NCBI RefSeq assembly: GCF_009765865.1
Contig: NZ_LMUQ01000073.1
Location: forward strand, 71,608-135,607
From: Acidisoma sp. L85
GTDB taxonomy: Bacteria; Pseudomonadota; Alphaproteobacteria; Acetobacterales; Acetobacteraceae
Direction: 5' to 3'
Length of the DNA: 64,000 nt
Shown: positions 44,655-54,323 of the stretch, one piece after another
Numbering within the stretch: position 1 is the first letter of the stretch
Layout of the letters: each line of letters begins with the position of its first letter
Notes under the pieces: generated by a model
Told to the model about the DNA's origin: nothing
Seen by the model: the letters and a program-made list of their open reading frames with translations, nothing else
Database searches by the model: none
Position numbers and translations under genes: made by a program

Positions 44655-46265
44655 TTATTCACGCTGGAAATCGTAGGCTTGGCTATCAGTCAGCAATAGG
44701 TGGAGCACATCGAGTTTCGCGGTTTTATCCGCTTGGAACTGGACAAAGCCGGCGGGCGAAGGACCGCTATTCGCCACCAACGCGGCGAATTGTCCTGTGG
44801 GCATGAGACTAGCGGTAAAGACATCGCCGTTCCAAGGCGCAAGCCTTAGCTTTGCCCCGGTCGCCGCTAACTCCATGACCAAGCCATCGCCTTCCACGCT
44901 GACCATTACCTTGCCGATGCCGGGGTTGGCGAAAGAGCCAACCAGCGGCGCAAGTGGCGGCGAAGGTGCTGGCGTTAAGGGATTCGCGAATTGCTGGGCG
45001 TCCTTATCATAGCTCGCGGTCGCGCGTTTGATCGTCGCTGCCAGGTAGTCGGTCTCGGGATTGCCGAGCACGCGGTCGAGGATCCAGGCACCAAGCCCGT
45101 CCGGGAAACCCACATTGCCTTCGTTGCTGAGGACGATGACCCCGACGTTCCTGTCGGGCGCCAAGCCCATAAACGCTCCAAAGCTCGGTGTGCCCCCATT
45201 GTGCCAGACGACGGTGCCATTCGTCGTTTGTTGGATGATCCAACCCATCGCGTAGGAGATCTTCTCGGTTATCGCGACCTTCGGCGTATGGGTTACCGCT
45301 AGATTTTCGGGCGAGACGATGGAACGTCCCGCGAAGGCGCCATGGCCAAGTTGAAACCGGATCCAGCGCGACATGTCCTCGACATTGGAGTTGATGTCGC
45401 CCGCACCATCGTAGGAATAGGGGAATATCTGGGTGAAGGGCACCTCGACCGTGCCCTGCGGCGTCCAGCGATAGCCGGCAGCGTGATTGGACGCGCGTTC
45501 CATCGCGGCAGCGGTGTAGGACGTGTCGCTCATCGTCAAGGGATCGAGGAGCTCTTTCTGGAGCACGGCATTCCAGTCGGCTGCACCGGCAGCCTTTGCG
45601 ACAATGCGGCCCGCTAGCAAATGGGTAATATTGGTATAGGCGAAGGTCGAGCGGAAGCTCGATACGGGTTCGACATAGCGTAGGGAGTGGATCAACGCCG
45701 TCTCATCCAGACCCAAAAAAGACAGGCCATCATTCGCATAGGGCGGGAGGCCCGAACGCTGGGCGAGAAGATCGAAAACTCTGAACTCCCTGGTGACCCA
45801 GGCATCCTTCAACTGGAACTCCGGGTCGAGGTCGGTCACACGATCATCCCAATGCAACTTGCCACGATCGACCATCAAAGCCAGGGTTGTCGCGAGAAAG
45901 CTTTTGGTTGCCGACCCGATCTGAAAAAGAGTTTGTGAATCGACTGGGACTCCACCGATCTTGCTGCGGACGCCGAAGCCTTTGGCATAGATGAGCTTGT
46001 CATCGACGACGATGCCGATTGCAAGGCCAGGACAGTCGAAGGACTTCATACCGTTCGTGGCATAGGCCTCGACATTCGGGACCATCGCTTGCACACGCGC
46101 CTCGATCGTCGGTTGCGTCGCCGGGTCGTCCGCCGCCCATGCCTGGTTCACAAGAGCCGGACTCCCAAGCACCAATCCCATGAGGAGGACGGAAATTGAA
46201 GCGGAACGAGATGGGCGCGGCTTCTGAGTTGCCTCGCTTGCATTCTTGCCCAAGGCGACGATCAT
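44655..46265 (-). CDS. Exported serine beta-lactamase-family (class C-like) hydrolase
   Basis: Serine hydrolase of the beta-lactamase/penicillin-binding protein-like family, 536 residues from the ATG at 46265; a TTG at 46337 is possible but unlikely. A signal peptide (core ISVLLMGLVLGSPAL, cleavage after about residue 44, QAWA-ADD) leads to the catalytic domain. SxxK is Ser118-A-T-Lys121, YxN is in FAYTNIT and the third motif is HNGG. The C-terminal 130 residues form an extra domain. Such proteins are usually esterases or D-amino peptidases; there is no reason to call it an antibiotic resistance gene. Confidence 0.86.
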   Translation of the reverse strand: MIVALGKNASEATQKPRPSRSASISVLLMGLVLGSPALVNQAWAADDPATQPTIEARVQAMVPNVEAYATNGMKSFDCPGLAIGIVVDDKLIYAKGFGVRSKIGGVPVDSQTLFQIGSATKSFLATTLALMVDRGKLHWDDRVTDLDPEFQLKDAWVTREFRVFDLLAQRSGLPPYANDGLSFLGLDETALIHSLRYVEPVSSFRSTFAYTNITHLLAGRIVAKAAGAADWNAVLQKELLDPLTMSDTSYTAAAMERASNHAAGYRWTPQGTVEVPFTQIFPYSYDGAGDINSNVEDMSRWIRFQLGHGAFAGRSIVSPENLAVTHTPKVAITEKISYAMGWIIQQTTNGTVVWHNGGTPSFGAFMGLAPDRNVGVIVLSNEGNVGFPDGLGAWILDRVLGNPETDYLAATIKRATASYDKDAQQFANPLTPAPSPPLAPLVGSFANPGIGKVMVSVEGDGLVMELAATGAKLRLAPWNGDVFTASLMPTGQFAALVANSGPSPAGFVQFQADKTAKLDVLHLLLTDSQAYDFQRE

Positions 46266-46692
46266 GATGCCGCTGTCCCCAATAAGATTTCTATCATTTT
46301 GCCCTGATGAATAGAGAGGGATGCGCCTGAGCGGCAAGACTCTTTTTTAAAAACGGCCGTCAGCCTATCGCTTCTGAATCCGCGATCGCGCCACTTCCCC
46401 CTCGACTTCGAGCTGAGATGCCGGTCTCGCCGTGAGGGCTGTCGAACCTTACTGCGGCTGACGTTGAAACTGGAGGAGAGGTCGACTTCCCGTGAAGCCG
46501 GTCGCCACGCTGACAGCTATCGGCCCGGATTGCGCGCATAAGAAACGCCCGCGACACGTCTTTCTCGTCGTCCCTGAATTGACCCGTCTCCGCTTGATCG
46601 GAGGGTGGGCTGGAGTGTCAGATGCAAGTGGCTCGCGTTTCCTCGAGCAGCCTAGAAGCCGCGAGCCGCCACGCCGTCCGAGGAGCCTGTTG
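46266..46692. other. Divergent region before the mgd operon
   Basis: About 430 bases between the serine hydrolase and mgdA. A GTG at 46492 preceded by GGAGGAGAGG (46472-46481) is in frame with mgdA and would add 67 residues to it. No sarcosine oxidase beta-type protein that I know has that extension, so I read it as leader DNA. I see no definite promoter. Confidence 0.5.
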
Positions 46693-47952
46693 ATGGCTAA
46701 GACACGTTACTCGATCGTTCAGGTGCTGGCGCAGGCATTCCGCGGCCAGCGTGGCTGGGCGCCTGTCTGGCGTGACGCTGAGCCTAAGGCGCAATACGAT
46801 GTCATCATCGTGGGCGGTGGGGGCCATGGGCTTGCGACCGCCTGGTATCTCGCCAGCCAGCACGGCATCACCAATGTCGCGGTCGTGGAAAAAGGCTATC
46901 TCGGCAGCGGCAATGTCGGCCGCAACACCACGATCATCCGTTCAAACTACCTGCTGCCGGGCAACGTTCCGTTCTACGAGCATTCCCTGAAACTTTGGGA
47001 AGGGCTTGAGCAGGACATCAATTACAACGCGATGGTTAGCCAGCGAGGTGTGCTCAACCTTTGCCACTCCGATGCTCAGCGCGATGCCTATGCACGGCGC
47101 GGCAATGCGATGCGCCTGCATGGGGTGGATGCGGAGTTGCTCGACCGTGACGCGGTCAGGCGGATGTATCCTTTCTTCGACTACGATAGCGCAAGATTCC
47201 CTATTGTAGGTGGCCTGCTGCAACCGCGTGGGGGCTCGGTGCGACACGATGCGGTGGCTTGGGGCTACGCCAGGGCGGCGGACCAGCGTGGTGTCGATCT
47301 TATCCAGAATTGCGAGGTCACCGGCATCCGGGTGGAAGGCGGTCGCGCCGTCGGAGTCGAGACAGGGCGCGGCTTCATCGGAGCGGGCAAAATCGGCCTG
47401 GCCTGCGCGGGCAATTCCTCCCGCGTCGCTGCTATGGCCGGGTTGCGATTGCCGATCGAGAGCCATGTTTTGCAGGCCTTCGTATCAGAAGGACTAAAAC
47501 CCTTTTTCGACGGTGTGGTGACTTACGGGGCCGGGCACTTCTACGTCAGCCAGTCGGACAAAGGCGGCCTGGTCTTCGGTGGCGATATCGACGGCTATAA
47601 TTCCTACGCGCAGCGCGGCAATCTTCCGGTCGTCGAAGATGTTTGCGAGAGCGGCATGGCTCTGATGCCCGGCATGGGCCGGCTGCGCGTGCTGCGACAA
47701 TGGGGTGGCATTATGGATATGTCGATGGATGGTAGCCCCATCATCGATCGCACTCCCGTAGATGGCCTCTATCTCAATGCGGGCTGGTGCTATGGCGGCT
47801 TCAAGGCAACGCCAGCATCGGGCTGGTGCTTTGCGCATCTTATCGCGCGGGATGAGCCACACGAAGTCGCCAAGGCTCTTCGCTTAGATCGCTTCGCACA
47901 GGGGTATCCCATCGACGAACGAGGCGCCGGCGCTCAGCCGAACCTTCACTGA
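46693..47952 (+). CDS. mgdA: N-methylglutamate dehydrogenase subunit A (SoxB-like)
   Basis: FAD-dependent beta subunit, 419 residues. With MgdBCD it oxidises N-methylglutamate to glutamate, passing the methyl group to formaldehyde or methylene-tetrahydrofolate. The dinucleotide motif VIIVGGGGHGLATAWYL starts at about residue 38, and the C-terminus GLYLNAGWCYGGFKATPASG is the sarcosine-oxidase-beta signature. The ATG at 46693 has AGGAG eight bases upstream. Sequence alone cannot separate it from sarcosine oxidase; the mgs and gmaS genes downstream make N-methylglutamate the better substrate. Confidence 0.85.
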   Translation: MAKTRYSIVQVLAQAFRGQRGWAPVWRDAEPKAQYDVIIVGGGGHGLATAWYLASQHGITNVAVVEKGYLGSGNVGRNTTIIRSNYLLPGNVPFYEHSLKLWEGLEQDINYNAMVSQRGVLNLCHSDAQRDAYARRGNAMRLHGVDAELLDRDAVRRMYPFFDYDSARFPIVGGLLQPRGGSVRHDAVAWGYARAADQRGVDLIQNCEVTGIRVEGGRAVGVETGRGFIGAGKIGLACAGNSSRVAAMAGLRLPIESHVLQAFVSEGLKPFFDGVVTYGAGHFYVSQSDKGGLVFGGDIDGYNSYAQRGNLPVVEDVCESGMALMPGMGRLRVLRQWGGIMDMSMDGSPIIDRTPVDGLYLNAGWCYGGFKATPASGWCFAHLIARDEPHEVAKALRLDRFAQGYPIDERGAGAQPNLH

Positions 47953-47966
47953 GGAGCGGAGCAATC

Positions 47967-48248
47967 ATGCGGATCATCTGCCCCCTCTGCGGCGAGCGTG
48001 GCGCTGAGGAGTTTGTCTATCATGGCGACGCCACCGTGCGGCGCCCACACCCGGATAGCTCGGCCGAAACCTGGAATGCCTATGTCCATTTGCGGGACAA
48101 TCCGGCCGGCCGACACAGCGAACTTTGGTATCATGCGGCGGGTTGCCACGCCTGGTTGGTGGTGGAGCGAGATGTGAGAACGCATGAGATATTCGCGGTA
48201 ACTCTCGCGCAGGACGTCGCGCTGGCCCGCCGTCCGGTGACCGCGTGA
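47967..48248 (+). CDS. mgdB: N-methylglutamate dehydrogenase subunit B (SoxD-like)
   Basis: Small zinc-binding delta subunit, 93 residues. Metal ligands are visible as CPLCGERG near the N-terminus and the distal WYHAAGCHAWLVVERD segment, the arrangement known in heterotetrameric sarcosine oxidase. It follows mgdA after 14 bp and overlaps mgdC by four bases. Confidence 0.87.
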   Translation: MRIICPLCGERGAEEFVYHGDATVRRPHPDSSAETWNAYVHLRDNPAGRHSELWYHAAGCHAWLVVERDVRTHEIFAVTLAQDVALARRPVTA

Positions 48249-51200
48249 TGTCGACTGCCTCAGAAACATTTCCGCGCGAAATCGCGGCGCCTGCCGCCGC
48301 TGTCTCCACGAGACCGGCACAGCCGTTCCGGCTTGCCGAGGCAGCCGGAGTCGACAGGAAAAACCTGCTGGATTTCACCTTCGACGGACAGCGCTATAGT
48401 GGCCACTCCGGCGATACTTTGGCCTCCGCTTTGCTGGCCAGCGGCGTCCGGCTCGTCGGCCGTTCGTTCAAATATCACCGGCCACGCGGCATACTTTCCG
48501 CCGGTCCGGAAGAGCCCAATGCGATAGTCGAGCTGCGCGATGGCGCGCGGCGAGAGCCCAATACCCGCGCGACGGTCGCGGAACTGTTCCAGGGTTTGAC
48601 TGCAACCAGCCAGAACCGCTGGCCGTCCTTGCGGTTCGACGTGATGGGCGTGAATCAGTTTGTGGCGCCGATTCTCGCGGCGGGCTTCTACTACAAAACC
48701 TTTATGTGGCCGGCATCCTTCTGGGAGAAGGTCTACGAGCCACTGATCCGCCGCGCGGCTGGCTTGGGTCGAGCCTCAGGCTCGCACGATCCGGATCACT
48801 ATGAGAAGACCACTACTCATTGCGACGTGCTGGTGATCGGCGCCGGTCCCGCTGGTTTGATGGCGGCGCTGGCCGCGGTGCGGGCAGGGGCGCGCGTGGT
48901 ATTGTGCGAGGAGGATTTCCTGCTCGGCGGCCGTCTCCTCTCTGAGCGTCGCATGATCGGCAACCGCTCCGCTCTCGAGTGGCTGCGCGAGGCCGAGGCG
49001 GAACTGCGAGCCGCCCCGGAGTGCCGCATTCTGCGACGAACCAGCGTCTTCGGCGTATTCGACGGCGCCTACGGCGCGGTGGAACGCGTCGGCGACCATC
49101 TGCCTGTTCCGCCGATGTTCCAGCCGCGCCAGCGCCTTTGGCGCATTATCGCCAAGCGGCATGTGCTGTGTGCCGGTTCCCTTGAGAGACCGCTGGTCTT
49201 CGGAGACAACGACCGTCCCGGCGTGATGCTGGCGGGCGCCGTTCGCACCTACGTCAACCGCTTCGGCGTGGCGCCGGGCCGGCGGGCCGTCGTCTTCGCC
49301 AATAATGACGATGCTGCGCGCACAGTCGCCGATCTCGCCGCCGCAGGTGTCGCGGTGGCGGCGCTGGTGGATGCGAGAGCCGAGGTAACGCCCGAGATAA
49401 GCCGCATAGCCGAAGCAGCGGGCGCAAAACTACTTGCTGGAGCTCGGATCACCGAAACACGCGGCCGACTGGCGTTACGGGGTGCGGTGGTTACCGATGC
49501 GGCGGGGACGCGCCACAACTTCGATTGCGATCTGCTCGCCATGTCGGGCGGCTGGAGCCCGACGGTGCATCTCACCTCGCACCACGGCGGAAAGCCGGTC
49601 TGGAGCGAAGCCAAGGCCGCCTTCCTGCCGCCGTCGCACCTGCCGCCCGGCATGGCGGTGGCTGGCGCAGCGACGGGTGACCCGCTGCTTGCCGACTGCC
49701 TCGCCTCCGGCGCGCAGGCCGGGGCGGAGGCGGCGCGGCTGGCTGGTTTCCAGACGAGCCTTCCAGCCATTCCCGAGACGGATGGCGAAAGCGCAGAGTT
49801 GCAGCCGCTGTGGCGGGTGCGGGGCGGAAAGGGCAAGGCCTTCGTCGATTTCCAGAACGATGTGGCCGCGAGCGATGTCGCCCTGGCGCAGCGCGAGGGC
49901 TTCCGGGCGGTTGAGCACCTCAAGCGCTACACCACGCTCGGCATGGCGACCGATCAGGGCAAGACCTCAAACGTCAACGGCCTGGCTCTGATGGCGGAGT
50001 TTAACGAGCGGACCATCGCCCAAACCGGCACCACCACCTTCCGGCCACCTTATACTCCAGTCTCCGTCGGCGTACTGGCAGGTCGGCACCGAGGCCACGA
50101 GTTCAGGCCGACACGCCTCACGCCAACGCATGATTGGGCGACGGAGCAAGGCGCTGTCTTCGTGGAGACCGGACCGTGGCTGCGCGCGCAATATTTCCCG
50201 CGTCCCGGAGAGGCGGATTGGCTGGTGACCGCAACGCGCGAGGCCCGCGCCGTACGTGAGGCAGTAGGGCTCTGCGACGTGAGCACGCTGGGGAAGATCG
50301 ACATTCAAGGTCCGGATGCCGCGGTGCTGCTGGACCGCGTTTACGCCAACAACTTCGCGTCCTTGCCGATTGGTCGCGTGCGCTATGGCGTAATGCTGCG
50401 TGAAGATGGGTTCGTGATGGATGACGGCACGACCGCTCGCCTGGCCGGCGACCGGTTCCTCATGACCACGACGACGGCTAATGCCGTGAGCGTTTCACGG
50501 CACCTCGATTTCTGCAGCCAGTGGTTATGGCCTGAATTGGACGTGCAGATGATTTCGGTCACCGAGCAATGGGCGCAAATCGCGGTGGCGGGGCCGCGGT
50601 CGCGTGCGGTGATCGAAGGTGTCGTGGATGCGGGCTTCGACATCTCCAATGCCGCTTTCCCTTACATGAGCTGTGCCGAGCTGACGATCTGCGGCGGTCT
50701 CAAGGCGCGTCTCTTCCGCATCTCATTCTCCGGTGAACTGGCCTACGAACTCGCGGTGCCGGCTCGTTATGGTGATGCCCTGATGCGCCGCCTGATGGAG
50801 ATCGGAAAACCGCTCGGCGTCACACCCTATGGCATCGAGGCGCTAGGCGTGTTGCGCGTTGAGAAGGGACATCCGGCCGGCAATGAGCTGAGCGGCCAAA
50901 CCACCGCCGCGGATATTGGCCTCGGCCGCATGATGTCAAAGACGAAGGATTTCATCGGCAAGGCCATGGCGCAGCGCGCTGGGCTCACGGCCACCGATCG
51001 GCCGGTGCTGGTCGGCATTCGTCCTTGGGACCGCGCCGCGCGACTTCGAGCGGGGGCGCATTTTCTCGCCAGGAACGTGGAGAATCTTGCTGCCAATGAC
51101 GAGGGCTATGTGACCTCCGTGGCCTATTCCCCCGCTCTTGGTCATTGGATCGGCCTTGGCCTGTTGCAGCGCGGGACTGAGCGTCTTGGCGAAGTCGTCC

Positions 51201-51292
51201 GGGCTTATGACCCTGTGCGAGGCGGCGATCTGGAAGTTGAGATTGTGTCCCCAGTCCTTGTTGATCCAACGGGAGACCGCCTCCGTGGTTGA
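48245..51292 (+). CDS. mgdC: N-methylglutamate dehydrogenase subunit C (SoxA-like)
   Basis: Large alpha subunit, 1015 residues. An N-terminal domain (about 35-130, FTFDGQRYSGHSGDTLASAL, GRSFKYHRPRGI) precedes a Rossmann domain (CDVLVIGAGPAGLMAALAAV from about residue 195) that binds NAD+. A middle FAD/NAD region with DNDRPGVMLAGA follows, and a C-terminal GcvT-like domain (about 630-1015) would transfer the C1 unit to tetrahydrofolate. The length is normal for SoxA. It overlaps mgdB by 4 bp and mgdD by 8 bp. Confidence 0.87.
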   Translation: MMSTASETFPREIAAPAAAVSTRPAQPFRLAEAAGVDRKNLLDFTFDGQRYSGHSGDTLASALLASGVRLVGRSFKYHRPRGILSAGPEEPNAIVELRDGARREPNTRATVAELFQGLTATSQNRWPSLRFDVMGVNQFVAPILAAGFYYKTFMWPASFWEKVYEPLIRRAAGLGRASGSHDPDHYEKTTTHCDVLVIGAGPAGLMAALAAVRAGARVVLCEEDFLLGGRLLSERRMIGNRSALEWLREAEAELRAAPECRILRRTSVFGVFDGAYGAVERVGDHLPVPPMFQPRQRLWRIIAKRHVLCAGSLERPLVFGDNDRPGVMLAGAVRTYVNRFGVAPGRRAVVFANNDDAARTVADLAAAGVAVAALVDARAEVTPEISRIAEAAGAKLLAGARITETRGRLALRGAVVTDAAGTRHNFDCDLLAMSGGWSPTVHLTSHHGGKPVWSEAKAAFLPPSHLPPGMAVAGAATGDPLLADCLASGAQAGAEAARLAGFQTSLPAIPETDGESAELQPLWRVRGGKGKAFVDFQNDVAASDVALAQREGFRAVEHLKRYTTLGMATDQGKTSNVNGLALMAEFNERTIAQTGTTTFRPPYTPVSVGVLAGRHRGHEFRPTRLTPTHDWATEQGAVFVETGPWLRAQYFPRPGEADWLVTATREARAVREAVGLCDVSTLGKIDIQGPDAAVLLDRVYANNFASLPIGRVRYGVMLREDGFVMDDGTTARLAGDRFLMTTTTANAVSVSRHLDFCSQWLWPELDVQMISVTEQWAQIAVAGPRSRAVIEGVVDAGFDISNAAFPYMSCAELTICGGLKARLFRISFSGELAYELAVPARYGDALMRRLMEIGKPLGVTPYGIEALGVLRVEKGHPAGNELSGQTTAADIGLGRMMSKTKDFIGKAMAQRAGLTATDRPVLVGIRPWDRAARLRAGAHFLARNVENLAANDEGYVTSVAYSPALGHWIGLGLLQRGTERLGEVVRAYDPVRGGDLEVEIVSPVLVDPTGDRLRG

Positions 51293-51890
51293 AATCGGCC
51301 TTCTGTCCCGCTCGCCTTTGGCGGCTGTCCTTCAGCCCGGGCACTACGGCCAACCCGGCCAGGATGGCCTTGTCGTGCAGGAACGAACCGGGTTGCACAT
51401 TGTCAACCTCGCCGCGAGACGCGGACAGGGGGGCGCTCTCGCGGTCGCGGTGCAGAGGTCCTGGGGCCTCGAACTGCCGACGACCCCACGACGCGCCGGG
51501 GACGGGCGGCTTGCCTTCCTCTGGTCGGGCGGTGCCCAATGGCTCGCCATCGCCGAGGGCACGGGCGACCTGGAATTGAGCCTCAAGGATCGTCTCGGTA
51601 GCCTCGCCTCGCTGACCGACCAGAGTGACGGCCGGTCGGTTCTGCGCCTAAGCGGTTCACGCACTCGCGAAACCCTCGCCAAGGGCTTGGCGATCGACCT
51701 CCATCCGCGCGCCTTCACTCCGGGGGACACCGCGCTCACCTTGGCCGGCCATATCGGTGTGCAGATCTGGCAACTGGACGACACGCCAAGCTATGAGATC
51801 GCCGTCGCACGCGGCTACGCGGGCTCGCTCATCGGCTGGCTGCTTCCCGCCGGCGAAGAGTTTGGGATCACGGTGTTGCCTCCTGGGTGA
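51285..51890 (+). CDS. mgdD: N-methylglutamate dehydrogenase subunit D (SoxG-like)
   Basis: Gamma subunit, 201 residues from a GTG at 51285 that overlaps the end of mgdC; GGGAG lies ten bases before it. The frame is open further upstream, but only inside mgdC. Family traits are the LGSLASLTDQSDGRSVLRLSG-type stretch around residue 105 and the C-terminal SYEIAVARGYAGSLIGWL. The protein completes the heterotetramer. Confidence 0.83.
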   Translation: MVEIGLLSRSPLAAVLQPGHYGQPGQDGLVVQERTGLHIVNLAARRGQGGALAVAVQRSWGLELPTTPRRAGDGRLAFLWSGGAQWLAIAEGTGDLELSLKDRLGSLASLTDQSDGRSVLRLSGSRTRETLAKGLAIDLHPRAFTPGDTALTLAGHIGVQIWQLDDTPSYEIAVARGYAGSLIGWLLPAGEEFGITVLPPG

Positions 51891-51957
51891 GGGCAGCCCG
51901 GCGTGACAGGCTTCGCGCGGCGTGGTCTATCGATCCGTGGCGCGACGCTGAGGAAAT

Positions 51958-52617
51958 ATGGCTTCGACCCGATCGTCCTCCCTGAACGAGCCGGTGCCGG
52001 ACGGCAATCTGCCGACTGGTTCGTCGGCCGCGCCGGTGCGGGAGATGACGCTCGAGGAATCGCTCGGGGCGCAAATCCGTCTGCTGCGCCGCCGTGCCGA
52101 TCTGACGGGTGCTGAACTCGCGACCTCGGCCGGAATCTCGCTGGGCATGCTGTCCAAGATCGAGAACGGCCAAATCTCCCCGTCGCTCGCCACGCTCCAG
52201 GCGGTGTGCGGCGCTTTGAACGTGCCCCTGAGCCACCTCTTCTCGACCTTTGAGGAGCGGCGGGACAGTTCTCTCGTCAAGAAGGGGCAGGGCGTGGTCA
52301 TCGAGCGCCGCGGCACCAAGGCTGGGCACGAATACCAGCTTCTGGGGCACGTGCTGGGTGGCCCGGTCGTCATGGAACCGTATCTGATCACCCTCCATGA
52401 GGAGGCGCGGCCCTATACGAGCTTCCGCCATGAGGGGATCGAACTGATCTATATGCTGTCGGGGAAGGTGAGATATCGCCACGGCGACCGGAGTTACGAT
52501 CTGTCCGCCGGCGATACGCTGCTCTTCGACAGCGCGGCGCCGCATGGCCCAGAGGAACTCACGGACAAGCCGATGACCTATCTCTCGATCATCGTCTACC
52601 CGCGCCGGCTAGACTGA
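51958..52617 (+). CDS. XRE-family regulator with cupin domain
   Basis: Transcription factor of 219 residues. The N-terminal 30 residues are low-complexity. The helix-turn-helix spans about 36-92 (IRLLRRRADLTGAELATSAGISLGMLSKIENGQISPS shortened around GISLGMLSKIENG), and a C-terminal cupin (about 145-215, with FRHEGIELIYMLSGKVRYRHG split by FRHEG and SAGDTLLFDSAAPHG) likely senses a small ligand. It sits between mgdD and mgsA on the same strand, with 67 bp before and 100 bp after it. The natural inference is that it controls this methylamine cluster. Confidence 0.87.
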   Translation: MASTRSSSLNEPVPDGNLPTGSSAAPVREMTLEESLGAQIRLLRRRADLTGAELATSAGISLGMLSKIENGQISPSLATLQAVCGALNVPLSHLFSTFEERRDSSLVKKGQGVVIERRGTKAGHEYQLLGHVLGGPVVMEPYLITLHEEARPYTSFRHEGIELIYMLSGKVRYRHGDRSYDLSAGDTLLFDSAAPHGPEELTDKPMTYLSIIVYPRRLD

Positions 52618-52717
52618 CCCGCTTTCCTGTTGAGAAAGATTTATTCGTGACGGTTGACCTGGGCTGGGCGCGCTCGTAGCCTAATTTCACGGTTAGTCGC
52701 CAGGTTGGGGCATAGCG

Positions 52718-53617
52718 ATGTGCGGCATTGTTGGTCTGTTCCTAAAGAACCCGGCGCTGGAGCCTCAGCTTGGCCGGAGGATGACCGAGATGCTGAGGGT
52801 TATGAGCGACCGCGGCCCTGACAGCACAGGCTTCGCCCTCTATGGAAGCCCAGTCGCGGAGCGCGTGAAGATGACGCTGCGCGGCCATCGCGATACTGAT
52901 TTCTCGGCACTAGCGAGCGCGCTCAGCCAGAGGCTCGACATCGCGGTCTCGGTCACCTGTCATGACGATCATGCCGTCCTGTCGGTGCCTTCCCTGGCAG
53001 TTGAGGAAGCCAGGAGCGCGCTCGCTGCCCTGTCTTCCGAGGTGAAGGTGGTGGCAACGGGCAGCACGATGGAACTCTACAAGGGTGTCGGGTTGCCTGA
53101 GGACGTCACGGACCGCTTTGGTTTGACAGCCATGGGCGGCACTCACGCGATCGGCCATACGCGGATGGCGACCGAGTCCGCGGTGACAATCGCAGGGGCT
53201 CATCCGTTTTCGACGGGCGCGGATCAGTGCCTTGTCCACAACGGCTCGCTATCGAACCACAACGCCATTCGCCGCATTCTGAAAGCCGATGGGCAGGTCT
53301 TCGAGACCGAGAACGATACGGAGGTCGCGGCGGGCTATCTCTCTTGGAGGCTCGCGCAGGGCGCGCGGCTCGATGAGGCGCTCACGGCCGCGCTGTCCGA
53401 TCTCGACGGCTTCTACACTTTCGTGGTCGGCACCAAGTCGGGCTTCGGCGTGCTGCGCGATCCCATAGCTTGCAAGCCGGCGGTGATGGCCGAAACCGAC
53501 GACTATGTGGCCTTCGGTTCCGAATACCGCGCCCTGGTCGATTTGCCTGGCATCGAAGATGCGCGAATCTTCGAGCCCGAACCGCAGAAGGTCTATTTCT
53601 GGGAGCGTCAGGCTTGA
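52718..53617 (+). CDS. mgsA: N-methylglutamate synthase subunit A (class II glutamine amidotransferase-like)
   Basis: Ntn-type amidotransferase domain, 299 residues. The nucleophile is Cys2 in MCGIVGLFL, exposed after removal of Met1, and RMATESAVT, HNGSLSN and ENDTEVAAGYL are standard GATase II motifs. In the N-methylglutamate pathway it deglutamylates gamma-glutamylmethylamide and hands methylamine to the synthase subunits. mgsB follows after 5 bp. Confidence 0.88.
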   Translation: MCGIVGLFLKNPALEPQLGRRMTEMLRVMSDRGPDSTGFALYGSPVAERVKMTLRGHRDTDFSALASALSQRLDIAVSVTCHDDHAVLSVPSLAVEEARSALAALSSEVKVVATGSTMELYKGVGLPEDVTDRFGLTAMGGTHAIGHTRMATESAVTIAGAHPFSTGADQCLVHNGSLSNHNAIRRILKADGQVFETENDTEVAAGYLSWRLAQGARLDEALTAALSDLDGFYTFVVGTKSGFGVLRDPIACKPAVMAETDDYVAFGSEYRALVDLPGIEDARIFEPEPQKVYFWERQA

Positions 53618-53622
53618 ATGCC

Positions 53623-54318
53623 ATGCCGCATTCCGAGACCGTCGACCTTGCGAGCGTGCCTCTGCGGGAGCTGCACGAACAACTGCATGGGCTGCCCGCC
53701 GACACTCACCGCACGTCCTGGCAGATCCTCAATCCGCGTGGCCGGCACGCTGTCGCGGTCGGGCTCGACGCGCCGATACGCGTGAGAGTCAGGGGACATG
53801 TCGGCTACTACGCGGCCGGTATGAACCAGAAGGCCATTGTCACCATCGAAGGAAATGCGGGTCCAGGTGTCGCCGAGAACATGATGAGCGGCGAGGTGCG
53901 TGTCCTTGGCAATGCCAGCATGGCGGCTGGTGCCACCGGTCGCGGCGGCCTGCTGGTGGTCCGGGGTGACGCCGGTGCACGCTGCGGCATTTCGATGAAA
54001 GGCATCGATATCGTCGTGCGTGGTTCCGTGGGTCACATGAGCGCTTTCATGGGCCAGACGGGCAATCTGGTTGTCTGCGGCGACGCGGGAGAAGCTCTCG
54101 GGGACAGTTTGTACGAGGCTCGGCTGTTCGTTCGCGGAGCGGTGAAAAGCCTCGGTGCCGATTGCGAGCGCAAGGAAATGAATGAGGCGGACCGCGCTAC
54201 GCTTGCGGCCCTGCTCCTGCGCGCTGAACTCTCCGAGTTCGACGTCCGAGACTTCGCACTCTACGGGTCGGCACGCAGCCTCTATCACTTCCATGTCGAC
54301 AATGTGAGTTCGTATTGA
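53623..54318 (+). CDS. mgsB: N-methylglutamate synthase subunit B (glutamate synthase C-terminal-like)
   Basis: 231 residues that resemble the gltB-type C-terminal beta-helix domain. Repeated glycine-rich turns of G-x-x-G form can be seen from about residue 45 to 170 (for example IEGNAGPGVAENMMSGEV, GGLLVVRGDAGARCG, GNLVVCGDAGEALGD). The ATG at 53623 is used; a TTG three codons earlier overlaps the mgsA stop. mgsC starts 5 bp later. It is a structural subunit with no catalytic residues of its own. Confidence 0.87.
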   Translation: MPHSETVDLASVPLRELHEQLHGLPADTHRTSWQILNPRGRHAVAVGLDAPIRVRVRGHVGYYAAGMNQKAIVTIEGNAGPGVAENMMSGEVRVLGNASMAAGATGRGGLLVVRGDAGARCGISMKGIDIVVRGSVGHMSAFMGQTGNLVVCGDAGEALGDSLYEARLFVRGAVKSLGADCERKEMNEADRATLAALLLRAELSEFDVRDFALYGSARSLYHFHVDNVSSY

Positions 54319-54323
54319 GGCCC

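Noticed and set aside
44655-46265. Serine beta-lactamase-like protein as an antibiotic resistance gene
   Set aside because: The motifs SATK, YTN and HNG fit the wide esterase/peptidase group, and there is an extra C-terminal domain and no resistance context.
46492-46692. A 67-residue N-terminal extension of mgdA from a GTG with a strong Shine-Dalgarno sequence
   Set aside because: The added residues match no part of the sarcosine oxidase beta family, and the ATG at 46693 has its own good site; kept as a note only.
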